Shown piece after piece: positions 9,706-20,898 of a stretch of 64,000 nt of DNA. Position 1 is the first letter of the stretch; each line of letters opens with the position of its first letter. Position numbers and translations under genes: made by a program. The stretch spans positions 1 through 64,000 of the forward strand of contig BJUU01000013.1 of NCBI GenBank assembly GCA_007988785.1. The letters are read 5' to 3'. The notes below the pieces were generated by a model that was not told where the DNA came from, made no database searches, and was given only the letters and a program-made list of their open reading frames with translations. Source of the stretch: Agrococcus baldri (GTDB lineage Bacteria > Actinomycetota > Actinomycetes > Actinomycetales > Microbacteriaceae).

Positions 9706-10818
9706 GTGGCCACGATCGACGACTTCTACAGCATCATCCCCGCCGGCGGCGTCGGCTCGCGGCTCTGGCCGCTCTCGCGTGCGGACGCGCCGAAGTTCCT
9801 GCACGACCTGACCGGCAGCGGCAAGACGCTGCTGCGCGCCACCTACGACCGGTTGACGCCGCTGAGCGGCGCAGGCCGCACGATGGTGGTCACCGGGCGC
9901 GCCCACCGCGCGGCCGTCGAGCAGCAGATCCCCGAGCTGGACGACGCCAACATCGTGCTCGAGGCCGATCCGCGCGACTCGACCGTCGCGGTGGCGCTCG
10001 CAGCCGCGATCCTGCGGCGCCGCGAGCCCGACGTGATCGTCGGCTCGTTCGCCGCAGACCACGTCATCGACGACGAGCGCGCCTTCCGGCGGGTCACCAC
10101 CGAGGCCGTAGCCGCCGCCCGCGCCGGCTACATCGCCACGATCGGCATCACCCCCACCGAGCCGGCCATCGCCTTCGGCTACATCCGCGCGGGCGAGCCC
10201 GTCGGCGTCGAGCACGCCCCGCACGCCGCACTCGTCGAGCAGTTCGTCGAGAAGCCCTCGGCGCCCGTCGCCAAGCGCTACGTCGAGGACGGCGACTACC
10301 TCTGGAACGCCGGCATGTTCATCGCGCGGGCCGACGTGCTGCTCGAGGAGCTCGCGAAGGAGGAGCCGGAGCTCGCCGCGCAGGTCGAGGAGCTCGCCGA
10401 GGCGTGGGACGAGCCCGCCCGCCGCGGGCCCGCCGTCGACCGCCTCTGGCCGCAGCTGAAGAAGGTCGCGATCGACTACTCCGTGGCGGAGCCCGCCGCC
10501 GCGCGCGGCCGCATGGTCGTCGTGCCCGGCGACTTCGACTGGGACGACGTCGGCGACTTCTCGGCGGTCGCGAAGCTGCACAACAACGGGCGGCGCGGCC
10601 GACTGGCGATCCTCGGCTCGGAGGGCACGGTGCTCGCCGACTCCGCGAGCGGCATCGTCGTCTCGCAGTCGAAGCGCATCGTCTCGGTGGTCGGCATCCA
10701 CGACGTGGTCGTCGTCGACACCCCGGACGCGCTGCTGGTCACGACGACCGACAACGCGCAGCGGGTGAAGCAGGTCGTCGACGCGGTGCGCCGCAGCGGC
10801 AACACCGACGCGCTCTGA
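9706..10818 (+). CDS. manC: Mannose-1-phosphate guanylyltransferase
   Basis: 370 residues. Makes GDP-mannose from mannose 1-phosphate and GTP. The nucleotide-binding signature IIPAGGVGSRLWPLSR with downstream PKFL is at the N-terminus, FVEKPSAPVAKRYVEDGDYLWNAGMF in the middle and a GDFDWDDVGDF sugar-site motif near residue 280. It is the short, monofunctional form without the C-terminal isomerase domain. TAGGCT (9694-9699) ends six bases before the GTG, so translation is probably leaderless. Divergent from the mannosyltransferase at 8449. Confidence 0.93.
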   Translation: MATIDDFYSIIPAGGVGSRLWPLSRADAPKFLHDLTGSGKTLLRATYDRLTPLSGAGRTMVVTGRAHRAAVEQQIPELDDANIVLEADPRDSTVAVALAAAILRRREPDVIVGSFAADHVIDDERAFRRVTTEAVAAARAGYIATIGITPTEPAIAFGYIRAGEPVGVEHAPHAALVEQFVEKPSAPVAKRYVEDGDYLWNAGMFIARADVLLEELAKEEPELAAQVEELAEAWDEPARRGPAVDRLWPQLKKVAIDYSVAEPAAARGRMVVVPGDFDWDDVGDFSAVAKLHNNGRRGRLAILGSEGTVLADSASGIVVSQSKRIVSVVGIHDVVVVDTPDALLVTTTDNAQRVKQVVDAVRRSGNTDAL

Positions 10819-10828
10819 GGCGACGGCA

Positions 10829-10897
10829 CGGAACCCCCGCGAGAGCGCAGCAGCGGTCGCGCTATGCGGCTGAGGGTTCGCTGTCGCGGGGCTTGCG
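10829..10897. repeat. Imperfect 69-bp palindrome at the 3' end of the first DUF559 gene
   Basis: Arms at 10829-10847 (CGGAACCCCCGCGAGAGCG) and 10879-10897 match in 16 of 19 positions when one is reverse-complemented. A nested stem GAACCC (10831-10836) / GGGTTC (10874-10879) with inner AGCGC/GCGCT is an alternative fold. The element overlaps the DUF559 stop codon (10862-10864) and may simply be a terminator between the convergent manC and DUF559 genes. Confidence 0.5.
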
Positions 10898-11770
10898 TCG
10901 CGGCCAGCGATGGTCGCCCCGCCGGATGACCGCGAGGATGTCGCGCTCGACGGCAGGCCAGTCATCGTGGATCTGCTGCCAGGTGAGCCGGATCACCAGA
11001 TACCCCTGGGCCACGTGCATGCGGTCGTAGCGGCGATCGCGCTCATAGGCCTCGAGGTCGGTGTGATGGGCGACCGAATCGCATTCGATGATGAGCCGGT
11101 CGCCGACGAGGATGTCGACGCGACGCCCGCGCCACATCCGCACCTGGATGCTCACCGCCACCCCCAGCGCGCGCAGCCGCAGCCGCACCATGGACTCCGT
11201 GCCCGACTCGGCCTCGCCGCGCACGAGGTCGAGCCAGCCCCGCCCGCTGCTCGGAGCGTCTGCCGCCCAGGACCGCAGCTGCTCGAGCGTGGCGAGCTCC
11301 CGGTGGACGAGCGAGTCCGCGATCGCGACGAGCTGCTCTCGATCGGCGCACCGCAGCGCGCAGCGGAACGCGATCTCCAGGTCATCGAGCGCCGCGGCCA
11401 CTGGCGGGTTCGCGCCGTACGGGCGGCATCGCGTGTGCCTGGGGCGTTGGCGCGGCGTGCCGACTCGTGCTCGGCCGCGCGAGCCGCGCGTACGACGGCG
11501 CTCCTCGCTGACGCGAACGTGCTCGCGCTTGTCTCGGGGGCGCCACGCGCCGTGATGCTGAAGCGCGTCCATGCAGCTGACGCAGCCGCCCAGCGCGATC
11601 GCGCGGATCGCATCCGGGTGCGGCTGCTGCCCGTACCATCCCCGGCGCAACCGCTGCACGCGACCGGCAGCGAGCGCTCGCCTGATCGCGGAGCGCGTGA
11701 TGCCGGTGTGCAGCAGCTGCGCGGTGCTGAGCACGCCGAGGCAGGCGCGGAAGAGCTCGATCTGGTCCAT
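10862..11770 (-). CDS. AbiEi-like N-terminal domain plus DUF559 (Vsr-like nuclease fold) protein
   Basis: 302 residues from ATG 11770 (MDQIELF). The first 50 residues (GVLSTAQLLHTGITRSAIRR to RRGWY) resemble the winged-helix AbiEi antitoxin N-terminus. The C-terminal 110 residues are DUF559: GTESMVRLRLRALG, RVDILVGDRLIIECDSVAHH and ERDRRYDRMHVAQGYLVIRL, a PD-(D/E)xK arrangement like Vsr mismatch endonuclease. The Asp of RVDIL and the Glu/Asp of IIECD would be metal ligands. Such proteins are widespread in actinobacteria with no proven role. A paralogous architecture is at 48894-49871. Palindromes lie on both sides, and the middle segment (about 85-125) is unusually basic. Confidence 0.85.
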   Translation of the reverse strand: MDQIELFRACLGVLSTAQLLHTGITRSAIRRALAAGRVQRLRRGWYGQQPHPDAIRAIALGGCVSCMDALQHHGAWRPRDKREHVRVSEERRRTRGSRGRARVGTPRQRPRHTRCRPYGANPPVAAALDDLEIAFRCALRCADREQLVAIADSLVHRELATLEQLRSWAADAPSSGRGWLDLVRGEAESGTESMVRLRLRALGVAVSIQVRMWRGRRVDILVGDRLIIECDSVAHHTDLEAYERDRRYDRMHVAQGYLVIRLTWQQIHDDWPAVERDILAVIRRGDHRWPRRKPRDSEPSAA

Positions 11771-11821
11771 CCGCGGATGGTGACGGATGGGCTGGCGCGG
11801 CATCGGCGCGTGCGCGCCGCA

Positions 11822-11833
11822 TGTGGAGAGACG
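11822..11833 (-). promoter_or_regulatory. CGTCTCTCCACA element upstream of DUF559 gene 1
   Basis: On the minus strand this reads CGTCTCTCCACA, 52 bp upstream of the ATG at 11770. The identical 12-mer occurs 54 bp upstream of the other DUF559 gene (49925-49936). Same spacing and orientation suggest a shared promoter element or binding site. Confidence 0.5.
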
Positions 11834-11885
11834 TCTGCCGGCGCGGGCAGTGCACGTGCGCGCCCACGCCCGAGTCCCCGGCAGA
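11834..11885. repeat. Inverted repeat upstream of DUF559 gene 1
   Basis: Arms TCTGCCGG (11834-11841) and CCGGCAGA enclose a G+C-rich interior with a weaker second stem (CGGGC with GCCCG). It starts right after the shared CGTCTCTCCACA element, much as a hairpin pair follows the same element at the second DUF559 gene. It is not the same sequence family as the 58-bp hairpins. Confidence 0.45.
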
Positions 11886-11910
11886 GCCGCCCGTCGACTG
11901 CGCAGTGCGG

Positions 11911-11939
11911 CCGAACCCCCGCTCTCGCGGGGACTTCGG
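11911..11939. repeat. 29-bp hairpin upstream of DUF559 gene 1 and bmpA1
   Basis: CCGAA (11911-11915) pairs with TTCGG (11935-11939) and CCCCGC (11917-11922) with GCGGGG (11927-11932) around a TCTC loop, with a small bulge. It shares GAACCCCCGC with the palindrome at the other end of the gene (10831-10840). Confidence 0.5.
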
Positions 11940-12018
11940 CGCGAGACGCCGTCGAGCGACGCGCCACCGCGAGCACACGGCGCCGGTTACGATTGCGCCA
12001 CCGCACGAAGGAGTCGCC

Positions 12019-13089
12019 TTGTCCCGCACGCTCGCCGTCCCCGCGCTCGCCGCGCTCATCCTGCTCGCCGGCTGCGCCACCGCGCCGCCCGCGGCGACCG
12101 ACGCGCCGGAGGAGTCGGGCGGCGAGCAGTCGCTCGAGTGCGCGCAGATGGTCACCAACTCCGGCGGCCTCAACGACCGCTCCTTCAACGAGACCAGCTG
12201 GGCGGGCATGGAGCGCGCGCAGGAGGAGCTCGGCGTCGAGGCCAACGTGCTCGTCTCCACCACCGAGAGCGACCTGGCGCCCAACGTGCAGGCCGCGGTC
12301 GACACCGGCTGCGGCTTCGTGCTCACGGTCGGCTACGAGCTCGCCGCGGCGACGGGCGAGCAGGCCGCCGCCAACCCCGACGTGCAGTTCGCCATCGTCG
12401 ACGAGTTCGTCGATGGCCCGAACGTGCGCTCGATCGTCTTCGACACCGCACAGGCGGCCTTCCTCGCCGGATACACCGCCGCATCCGTCTCCGAGACCGG
12501 CACGGTCGCGACCTTCGGCGGCGGCAACCAGCCGCCCGTCACGCTCTTCATGGACGGCTTCGCCGCCGGCATCGACGCCTACAACGAGGCGAAGGGCGCG
12601 GAGGTCGCGCTGCTCGGCTGGGATCCGGAGTCGCAGGACGGCACCTTCACCGGCGACTTCGAGAACGTCAGCCTCGGCCAGTCGCAGACGCAGGCGTTCA
12701 TCGCGCAGGGCGCCGACGTCATCCTGCCGGTCGCCGGCCAGGTGGGGGAGGGCGCCTTCCGCGCGTCGCTCGACGCGGGCGGCGAGGCGCTGGTGATCTG
12801 GGTCGACAACGACGGCTACGACACGCTGCCGGCCGAGTTCCAGCCGCTGCTGCTCACGAGCATCCTGAAGAACACCGAGGATGCGGTGGTCACCGCCGTC
12901 GGCGAGGCCGCGGCCGGCGAGATCTCCGACGAGCCCATCATCGGCACGCTCGAGAACGGCGGCGTCGACATCGCGCCCTTCCACGATCTCGAGAGCCGCG
13001 TGAGCGACGAGACGAAGGCTGAGCTCGAGGCGCTGCGGCAGCAGATCATCGCCGGCGAGATCACGATCGAGTCGCCCTCCAGCCCCTGA
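12019..13089 (+). CDS. BmpA-family nucleoside-binding lipoprotein 1
   Basis: 356 residues. TTG start at 12019 behind GAAGGAG; signal peptide ending in the lipobox LLAGC, so membrane-anchored outside the cell. Mature protein is a BMP/PnrA-type solute-binding domain: GGLNDRSFNETSWAGMERAQ, the LTVGYELAAATGEQAAANPDVQFAIVD stretch, AFLAGYTAAS and LFMDGFAAGIDAYN. Family members bind purine nucleosides. It heads the importer operon and is about 60% similar to the next gene. A candidate -10 TACGAT is at 11988-11993. Confidence 0.9.
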   Translation: MSRTLAVPALAALILLAGCATAPPAATDAPEESGGEQSLECAQMVTNSGGLNDRSFNETSWAGMERAQEELGVEANVLVSTTESDLAPNVQAAVDTGCGFVLTVGYELAAATGEQAAANPDVQFAIVDEFVDGPNVRSIVFDTAQAAFLAGYTAASVSETGTVATFGGGNQPPVTLFMDGFAAGIDAYNEAKGAEVALLGWDPESQDGTFTGDFENVSLGQSQTQAFIAQGADVILPVAGQVGEGAFRASLDAGGEALVIWVDNDGYDTLPAEFQPLLLTSILKNTEDAVVTAVGEAAAGEISDEPIIGTLENGGVDIAPFHDLESRVSDETKAELEALRQQIIAGEITIESPSSP

Positions 13090-13102
13090 CCTCCCGCCCG
13101 TT

Positions 13103-13120
13103 TGCAACGATTGGGTTGCA
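13103..13120. promoter_or_regulatory. TGCAAC-n6-GTTGCA palindrome upstream of the second bmpA gene
   Basis: Perfect 6-bp arms TGCAAC (13103-13108) and GTTGCA (13115-13120) with a 6-bp spacer in the gap between the two binding-protein genes. TATGCT at 13159-13164 is a candidate -10, putting the palindrome about 50-70 bp upstream of a start site. A LacI- or GntR-type operator for nucleoside response is possible. Confidence 0.45.
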
Positions 13121-13221
13121 GTGCACCGGGATGGGCGGGCGGGCCGCTCACGCGGCCCTATGCTCGTCCCAACATGCGCTCAGCCGCGTCGCGGCGAGCA
13201 TCCTTTGCACTGGAGGATCCC

Positions 13222-14316
13222 TTGAGGAAGTTCACCCGTTCCGCCGCGCGCGGCGGCGCCATCGCCGTCGGCGCTGCGCTGCTGCTCGTCGGCTGCGCCG
13301 CCGCACCTGAGGCGCCCTCGGGCTCCGAGCCCGCAGCCGAAGAGCCCACCGTCGACATCCAGCCCTGCATCGTCTCCGACGAGGGCGGCTTCGACGACCG
13401 CTCGTTCAACCAGCTCGGCGCAGAGGGCCTCCGTGCCGCTGCCGAGACGCTGGGCGTCGAGCCGATGGAGGTCGAGTCCGCCTCGCCGTCGGACTACGCA
13501 CCCAACCTCGACAGCGTCATCGCCCAGGGCTGCAACATGGTCGTCTCGGTCGGCTTCTCGCTCGCGGAGGCCACCGGCGCCGCTGCGGAGGCCAACCCCG
13601 ACGTCAACTTCGCCATCATCGACGACAACTCGATCACGGCCGACAACGTGCAGCCGATCGTCTACAACACGGCCGAGGCCGCGTTCCTCGCCGGCTACGC
13701 CGCCGCCTCGTACACCGAGACGGGCGTCATCGCCACGTGGGGCGGCATCCAGATCCCGCCGGTGACGATCTTCATGGACGGCTTCGTCGAGGGCGCCGAG
13801 TACTACAACGAGCAGAACGGCGAGGACGTGCAGATCCTCGGCTGGGACGCCGAGGCGCAGTCGGGCTCGTTCACGGGCGGCTTCGCCGCCGGTGTCGAGG
13901 CGAAGGCGATGGCGCAGACGTACATCGACCAGAACGCCGACGTGCTGATGCCGGTCGGCGGCCCGATCTTCCTGTCGGCCGTCGAGGCGATCCGCGACGC
14001 GGGCGACGACTCGGGCATCTCGATGGTCGGCGTCGACGCCGACCTCGTCGAGACCTCGCCGGAGAACGCCGACATCTTCCTCACCTCGGTGCTGAAGGGC
14101 ATGTCGACGGGTGTGCAGACCGTCGTCGAGCAGGCTGCCGCAGGCGAGTTCTCGAACGAGCCCTACGTCGGCACGCTCGAGAACGAGGGTGTCGGCCTCG
14201 CGCCGTTCCACGAGTTCGAGGACGCGGTCGACCCCGAGCTGCAGGCCCAGCTCGACGAGATCGAGGCGGCGATCATCGCCGGCGAGATCACGGTCGAGTC
14301 GCCCGCCAGCCCGTAG
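13222..14316 (+). CDS. BmpA-family nucleoside-binding lipoprotein 2
   Basis: 364 residues from TTG 13222 behind GGAGGA; lipobox LLLVGC. Same domain as its neighbour with GGFDDRSFNQLGAEGLRAAA, SVGFSLAEATGAAAEANPDV, FLAGYAAASYTETG and FMDGFVEGAEYYNEQ. Tandem duplication of the binding protein before one ATPase/permease set suggests two ligands or affinities served by one transporter. It has its own upstream palindrome and candidate promoter. Confidence 0.92.
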   Translation: MRKFTRSAARGGAIAVGAALLLVGCAAAPEAPSGSEPAAEEPTVDIQPCIVSDEGGFDDRSFNQLGAEGLRAAAETLGVEPMEVESASPSDYAPNLDSVIAQGCNMVVSVGFSLAEATGAAAEANPDVNFAIIDDNSITADNVQPIVYNTAEAAFLAGYAAASYTETGVIATWGGIQIPPVTIFMDGFVEGAEYYNEQNGEDVQILGWDAEAQSGSFTGGFAAGVEAKAMAQTYIDQNADVLMPVGGPIFLSAVEAIRDAGDDSGISMVGVDADLVETSPENADIFLTSVLKGMSTGVQTVVEQAAAGEFSNEPYVGTLENEGVGLAPFHEFEDAVDPELQAQLDEIEAAIIAGEITVESPASP

Positions 14317-14332
14317 CAGCACCGGGCGCGCA

Positions 14333-14362
14333 CGTGGGGGTCGGCTCCGGTCGGCCCCCACG
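14333..14362 (+). terminator. Hairpin between binding-protein and ABC transporter genes
   Basis: CGTGGGGG (14333-14340) pairs perfectly with CCCCCACG (14355-14362). No T-tract. It may attenuate transcription so that the lipoprotein is made in excess over ATPase and permeases, a common arrangement; this function is inferred. Confidence 0.5.
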
Positions 14363-14452
14363 CGCGTGCACGGCATCCGTGCCGCCCGTGCGCGGCGGCG
14401 GCCGAGAACCACTAGATTCGCTTGCGTCGTCAGCGTCGTCGAAGGAAGGCAC

Positions 14453-17399
<2,947 letters not shown>

Positions 17400-17403
<4 letters not shown>

Positions 17404-18695
17404 CCACGCAGCAGCCCGTCGACGCGCAGGCGCCGACTCCCGTCGAGACGATCGAGCTCGAGCGCGCCGTCGTCAAGCACTGGAAGGCGCCGATCTCCTA
17501 CGCGGTGCTGACCCTCGTCGCCCTCATCCTGATGGTGGTGCTCGGCCGCGACGGCGACGCCACCCTGCGCCTCGCCTCGCGCGGCGACCTCTTCGCGCTG
17601 CCCGACGCCGTGCTGCCCGCCCGGCCCACCGGCATCGTCGTCGTCATCCTGCTCGCGGCGCTCACGGCGCTCTCGTTCTGGGCAGCGGCGACCGTGCGCC
17701 GACTGGGCATCTGGCTGCCGATCGTGTTCGGCCTGCTGTTCGTGATCGGTTTCCTGAGCTGGTCGGGCGCCGGTGCGATGATCCCGATCGCCGGCCTGCT
17801 GTTCGCGACCGTGGGGCTCTCGGTGCCGCTGATCTTCGGCGCCATGGGCGGCGTCATCTCCGAGCGCGCCGGCGTCGTCAACATCGCCATCGAGGCGCAG
17901 CTGCTCGGCGGCGCGTTCACGGGCGCCGTCGTCGCGTCGACCACCGGCAGCACCATCGTCGGCGTGCTCGCCGCGATGGTCGCCGCGGCGCTCGTCTCGA
18001 TGGTGCTCGCGGTCTTCGCGATCCGCTACTTCGTCGAGCAGGTGATCGTCGGCGTGGTGCTCAACGTGCTCATCACGGGCCTGACGAACTTCCTCTACTC
18101 CTCGGTGCTCACCGACAACCCGGCGCTCAACTCTCCCGAGCGGCTGCCGAAGCTCCCCATCCCGATCCTGGAGGGCATCCCGCTCCTCGGGCCGGCCCTG
18201 TTCCGGCAGTCGATCATCGTGTACGCGATGTACATCATCGTGCCGCTCATCGCCTGGGGCCTGTTCAAGACCACCTGGGGCCTGCGGCTGCGCGCGATCG
18301 GCGAGCACCCGCTCGCCGCCGACACCGTCGGCATCAAGGTGACGCGGCTGCGCTTCTGGAACGTCACCCTCGCCGGCGCGGTCGCCGGCCTCGGCGGCGC
18401 GTACTTCACGCTCGACTCCAACGGCGCCTTCACGCGGGAGATGACCGCGGGCCTGGGCTACATCGCGCTCGCGGCCGTCATCTTCGGCCAGTGGCATCCG
18501 ATCAAGGCGATGGCGGCCGCGCTGCTGTTCGGCTTCGCCTCCGCGCTGCAGCAGACGCTCGGCGCCATCGGCTCCCCGGTGCCGAGCGAGTTCATGCTGA
18601 TGCTGCCGTACATCATCACCATCCTCGCGGTGGCCGGCTTCATCGGGCAGTCCAGGGCGCCCGCCGCCAGCGGCAAGCCCTACATCAAGCAGTAG
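17400..18695 (+). CDS. Nucleoside ABC transporter permease 2 (YufQ-like)
   Basis: 431 residues in an ATGA overlap with permease 1. Extra N-terminal helices precede the BPD_transp_2 core: MGGVISERAGVVNIAIEAQL, FVEQVIVGVVLNVLITGLTN, LRLRAIGEHPLAADTVGIKV and AAVIFGQWHPIKAMAAALLF. It completes a two-permease nucleoside importer of the BmpA-YufOPQ kind and is followed three bases later by cytidine deaminase. Confidence 0.94.
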
Positions 18696-18697
18696 CC

Positions 18698-19111
18698 GTG
18701 GCCGAGATCGACTGGGACGGGCTGCGCGCGACCGCGATCGAGGCCGCGACGAAGGCGTACGTGCCCTACTCGCGGTTCCCGGTGGGCGCCGCGGCGATCG
18801 TCGACGACGGCCGCGTCGTCTCGGGCGCCAACATCGAGAACGCCGCGTACGGCGTGACCCTGTGCGCCGAGTGCTCGCTCGTGAGCGAGATGATCATGGG
18901 CGGCGGCGGCAGGATCGTCGCCTTTGCGTGCGTCAACGGCGCGGGCGAGCGGCTGATGCCGTGCGGCCGCTGCCGGCAGCTGCTCTCGGAGCACGCGGCG
19001 CCGGGCATGCTGCTCGACACGGTCAGCGGCATCCGCACCATGCACGAGGTGCTTCCGGATGCCTTCGGCCCGGCAGCGCTGGACGACTACGCACAGCAGC
19101 AGGGGGAGTGA
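18698..19111 (+). CDS. cdd: Cytidine deaminase
   Basis: 137 residues from GTG 18698. Deaminates cytidine and deoxycytidine to uridines. The zinc site is complete: Cys55 and catalytic Glu57 in YGVTLCAECS, Cys89 and Cys92 in PCGRCRQLL; the substrate motif SGANIENAAYG is intact. This is the Cys-ligand, tetrameric type. Its product feeds the phosphorylase encoded next. Confidence 0.96.
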   Translation: MAEIDWDGLRATAIEAATKAYVPYSRFPVGAAAIVDDGRVVSGANIENAAYGVTLCAECSLVSEMIMGGGGRIVAFACVNGAGERLMPCGRCRQLLSEHAAPGMLLDTVSGIRTMHEVLPDAFGPAALDDYAQQQGE

Positions 19112-19114
19112 ACC

Positions 19115-20404
19115 GTGGCTGAGGCCTTCGACGCCGTCGACATCATCCGCACCAAGCGCGACAGGGGCGCGCTGACGACCGAGCAGATCGACTGGCTCGT
19201 CGACGCCTACACGCGCGGCTACGTCGACGACCCGCAGATGGCGGCGCTCGCGATGGCGATCCTGCTCAACGGCATGGAGCGGCGCGAGATCCACGACCTG
19301 ACGATGGCGATGATCGCCTCCGGCGAGCGGATGGACTTCTCCTCGCTCGAGGCGCCGACGGTCGACAAGCACTCCACCGGCGGCGTCGGCGACAAGATCA
19401 CGCTGCCGCTCATGCCGCTCGTCGCGGCCTTCGGCGCCGCCGTCCCGCAGCTGAGCGGCCGCGGCCTCGGCCACACCGGCGGCACGCTCGACAAGCTCGA
19501 GTCGATCCCCGGCTGGCGGGCGGAGCTGACGAACGAGGCGATGCTCGAGCAGCTGCGCACCGTCGGCGGGGTCGTGTGCGCGGCAGGCGCCGGGCTCGCG
19601 CCGGCCGACAAGCGGCTCTACGCGCTGCGCGACATCACCGGCACCGTCGAGGCCATCCCGCTCATCGCATCCTCGATCATGTCGAAGAAGATCGCAGAGG
19701 GCACCGGCGCGCTCGTGCTCGACGTGAAGTTCGGCTCCGGTGCGTTCATGCAGGAGTTCGAGCGGGCGCGCGAGCTGGCGCTCACGATGGTCGAGCTCGG
19801 CCGCGACGCGGGCGTCGAGACGCGCGCGCTGCTCACCACGATGGACACCCCGCTCGGCCTCGCGATCGGCAACGCCAACGAGGTGCGGGAGTCGGTCGAG
19901 GTGCTCGCCGGCGGCGGCCCCTCCGACGTGGTGGAGCTCACCGTCGCCCTGGCGCGGGAGATGCTGGATGCGGTGGGGCAGCCGGATGCGGATGTCGAGG
20001 CCGCGCTCGCCGACGGCCGGGCGATGGACGTGTGGCGCAGGTTCGTCACCGCCCAGGGCGGCGACCCCGACGCGCCGCTGCCGACGCCCAACGAGACGCA
20101 CACGGTGGTCGCCGAGGCCGACGGCGTGCTGGCCCGCCAGGAGGCGCTGCCGTTCGGCATCGCCGCGTGGCGCCTCGGCGCCGGCCGCGCCCGGGCGAGC
20201 GACCCGGTCGTGCACGCCGCGGGCATCGACCTGCACGTCAAGCCCGGCGACGCCGTGCGCGCCGGCGATCCGCTCTGGACGATCTCGGCCGATGACGCCA
20301 GCCGCATCCCGCGCGCGCTCGAGGCGCTCGAGGGGGCATGGGAGCTCGCGGCGCCGGGCACCGCCGTCGACGTGCCGCCCATCGTGCGGGAGCGCATCGG
20401 CTAA
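19115..20404 (+). CDS. deoA: Thymidine/pyrimidine-nucleoside phosphorylase
   Basis: 429 residues from GTG 19115. Splits thymidine or uridine-type nucleosides with phosphate to base and (deoxy)ribose 1-phosphate. The phosphate-binding signature DKHSTGGVGDK begins at about residue 83, followed by SGRGLGHTGGTLDKLESIPG. N-terminal helical domain, central alpha/beta domain and a C-terminal beta domain (about 345-429) are all present. Three bases after cdd. Confidence 0.95.
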   Translation: MAEAFDAVDIIRTKRDRGALTTEQIDWLVDAYTRGYVDDPQMAALAMAILLNGMERREIHDLTMAMIASGERMDFSSLEAPTVDKHSTGGVGDKITLPLMPLVAAFGAAVPQLSGRGLGHTGGTLDKLESIPGWRAELTNEAMLEQLRTVGGVVCAAGAGLAPADKRLYALRDITGTVEAIPLIASSIMSKKIAEGTGALVLDVKFGSGAFMQEFERARELALTMVELGRDAGVETRALLTTMDTPLGLAIGNANEVRESVEVLAGGGPSDVVELTVALAREMLDAVGQPDADVEAALADGRAMDVWRRFVTAQGGDPDAPLPTPNETHTVVAEADGVLARQEALPFGIAAWRLGAGRARASDPVVHAAGIDLHVKPGDAVRAGDPLWTISADDASRIPRALEALEGAWELAAPGTAVDVPPIVRERIG

Positions 20405-20495
20405 CGCCGCCGCGCGCAGCCGGCGCCCAGTGCGCGTTCAGGTTCGCGGTCGCTCGCGATGGTTGCCTGGCTGCCATCCCACCGAAGGAGCCGTC

Positions 20496-20822
20496 ATGAC
20501 CGAGCAGACCCCGAACCCCTCCTCCACCTCCGCCGCGCAGCAGTGGCACGGCGGCTCCGCGCCCGCCGACACCAAGGCGCTCAGCATCACGAGCCTCGTG
20601 CTCGGCCTCGCATCCGTCTTCCTCGGCCTGACGTTCCTCGTGCCGATCGCCGGCATCGTCACCGGCGCGATGGCGCGCAAGCGCGAGCCCGCCGGCCGCA
20701 CGATCGCCCTCTGGGGCATCTGGCTCTCGATCGTGATGCTGGTGCTCGGGATCCTGCTCTGGATCCTCGTCGGCGGCTTCATCCTCGCCTCGCTGGGCCT
20801 CGCTGCGGCCTCCGGCTCCTGA
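20496..20822 (+). CDS. DUF4190-type small membrane protein
   Basis: 108 residues. A polar N-terminus is followed by two hydrophobic hairpins (LSITSLVLGLASVFLGLTFL with VPIAGIVTGAMARKREPAGR, then IALWGIWLSIVMLVLGILLW). The pattern ITSLVLGLAS ... GIVTGAMARK is typical of DUF4190. GAAGGAG precedes the ATG. Function unknown; it sits inside the nucleoside salvage cluster but may be unrelated to it. Confidence 0.8.
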   Translation: MTEQTPNPSSTSAAQQWHGGSAPADTKALSITSLVLGLASVFLGLTFLVPIAGIVTGAMARKREPAGRTIALWGIWLSIVMLVLGILLWILVGGFILASLGLAAASGS

Positions 20823-20898
20823 TCGGCCCGGCCGTGCCGTGTCGGCCGCCGCGGGCAGATACGATCGAAGCCCCAGGCACCCGGACGACGGAGGCGGA

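Noticed and set aside
8449-10965. 838-codon minus-strand reading frame running through manC
   Set aside because: Only 8449-9600 has glycosyltransferase motifs; the extension is antisense to manC and reflects high G+C at third positions.
10862-11770. Frameshift in the basic middle part of DUF559 gene 1
   Set aside because: The region is odd in composition, but both flanking domains are in the same frame and no alternative frame gives a better match.
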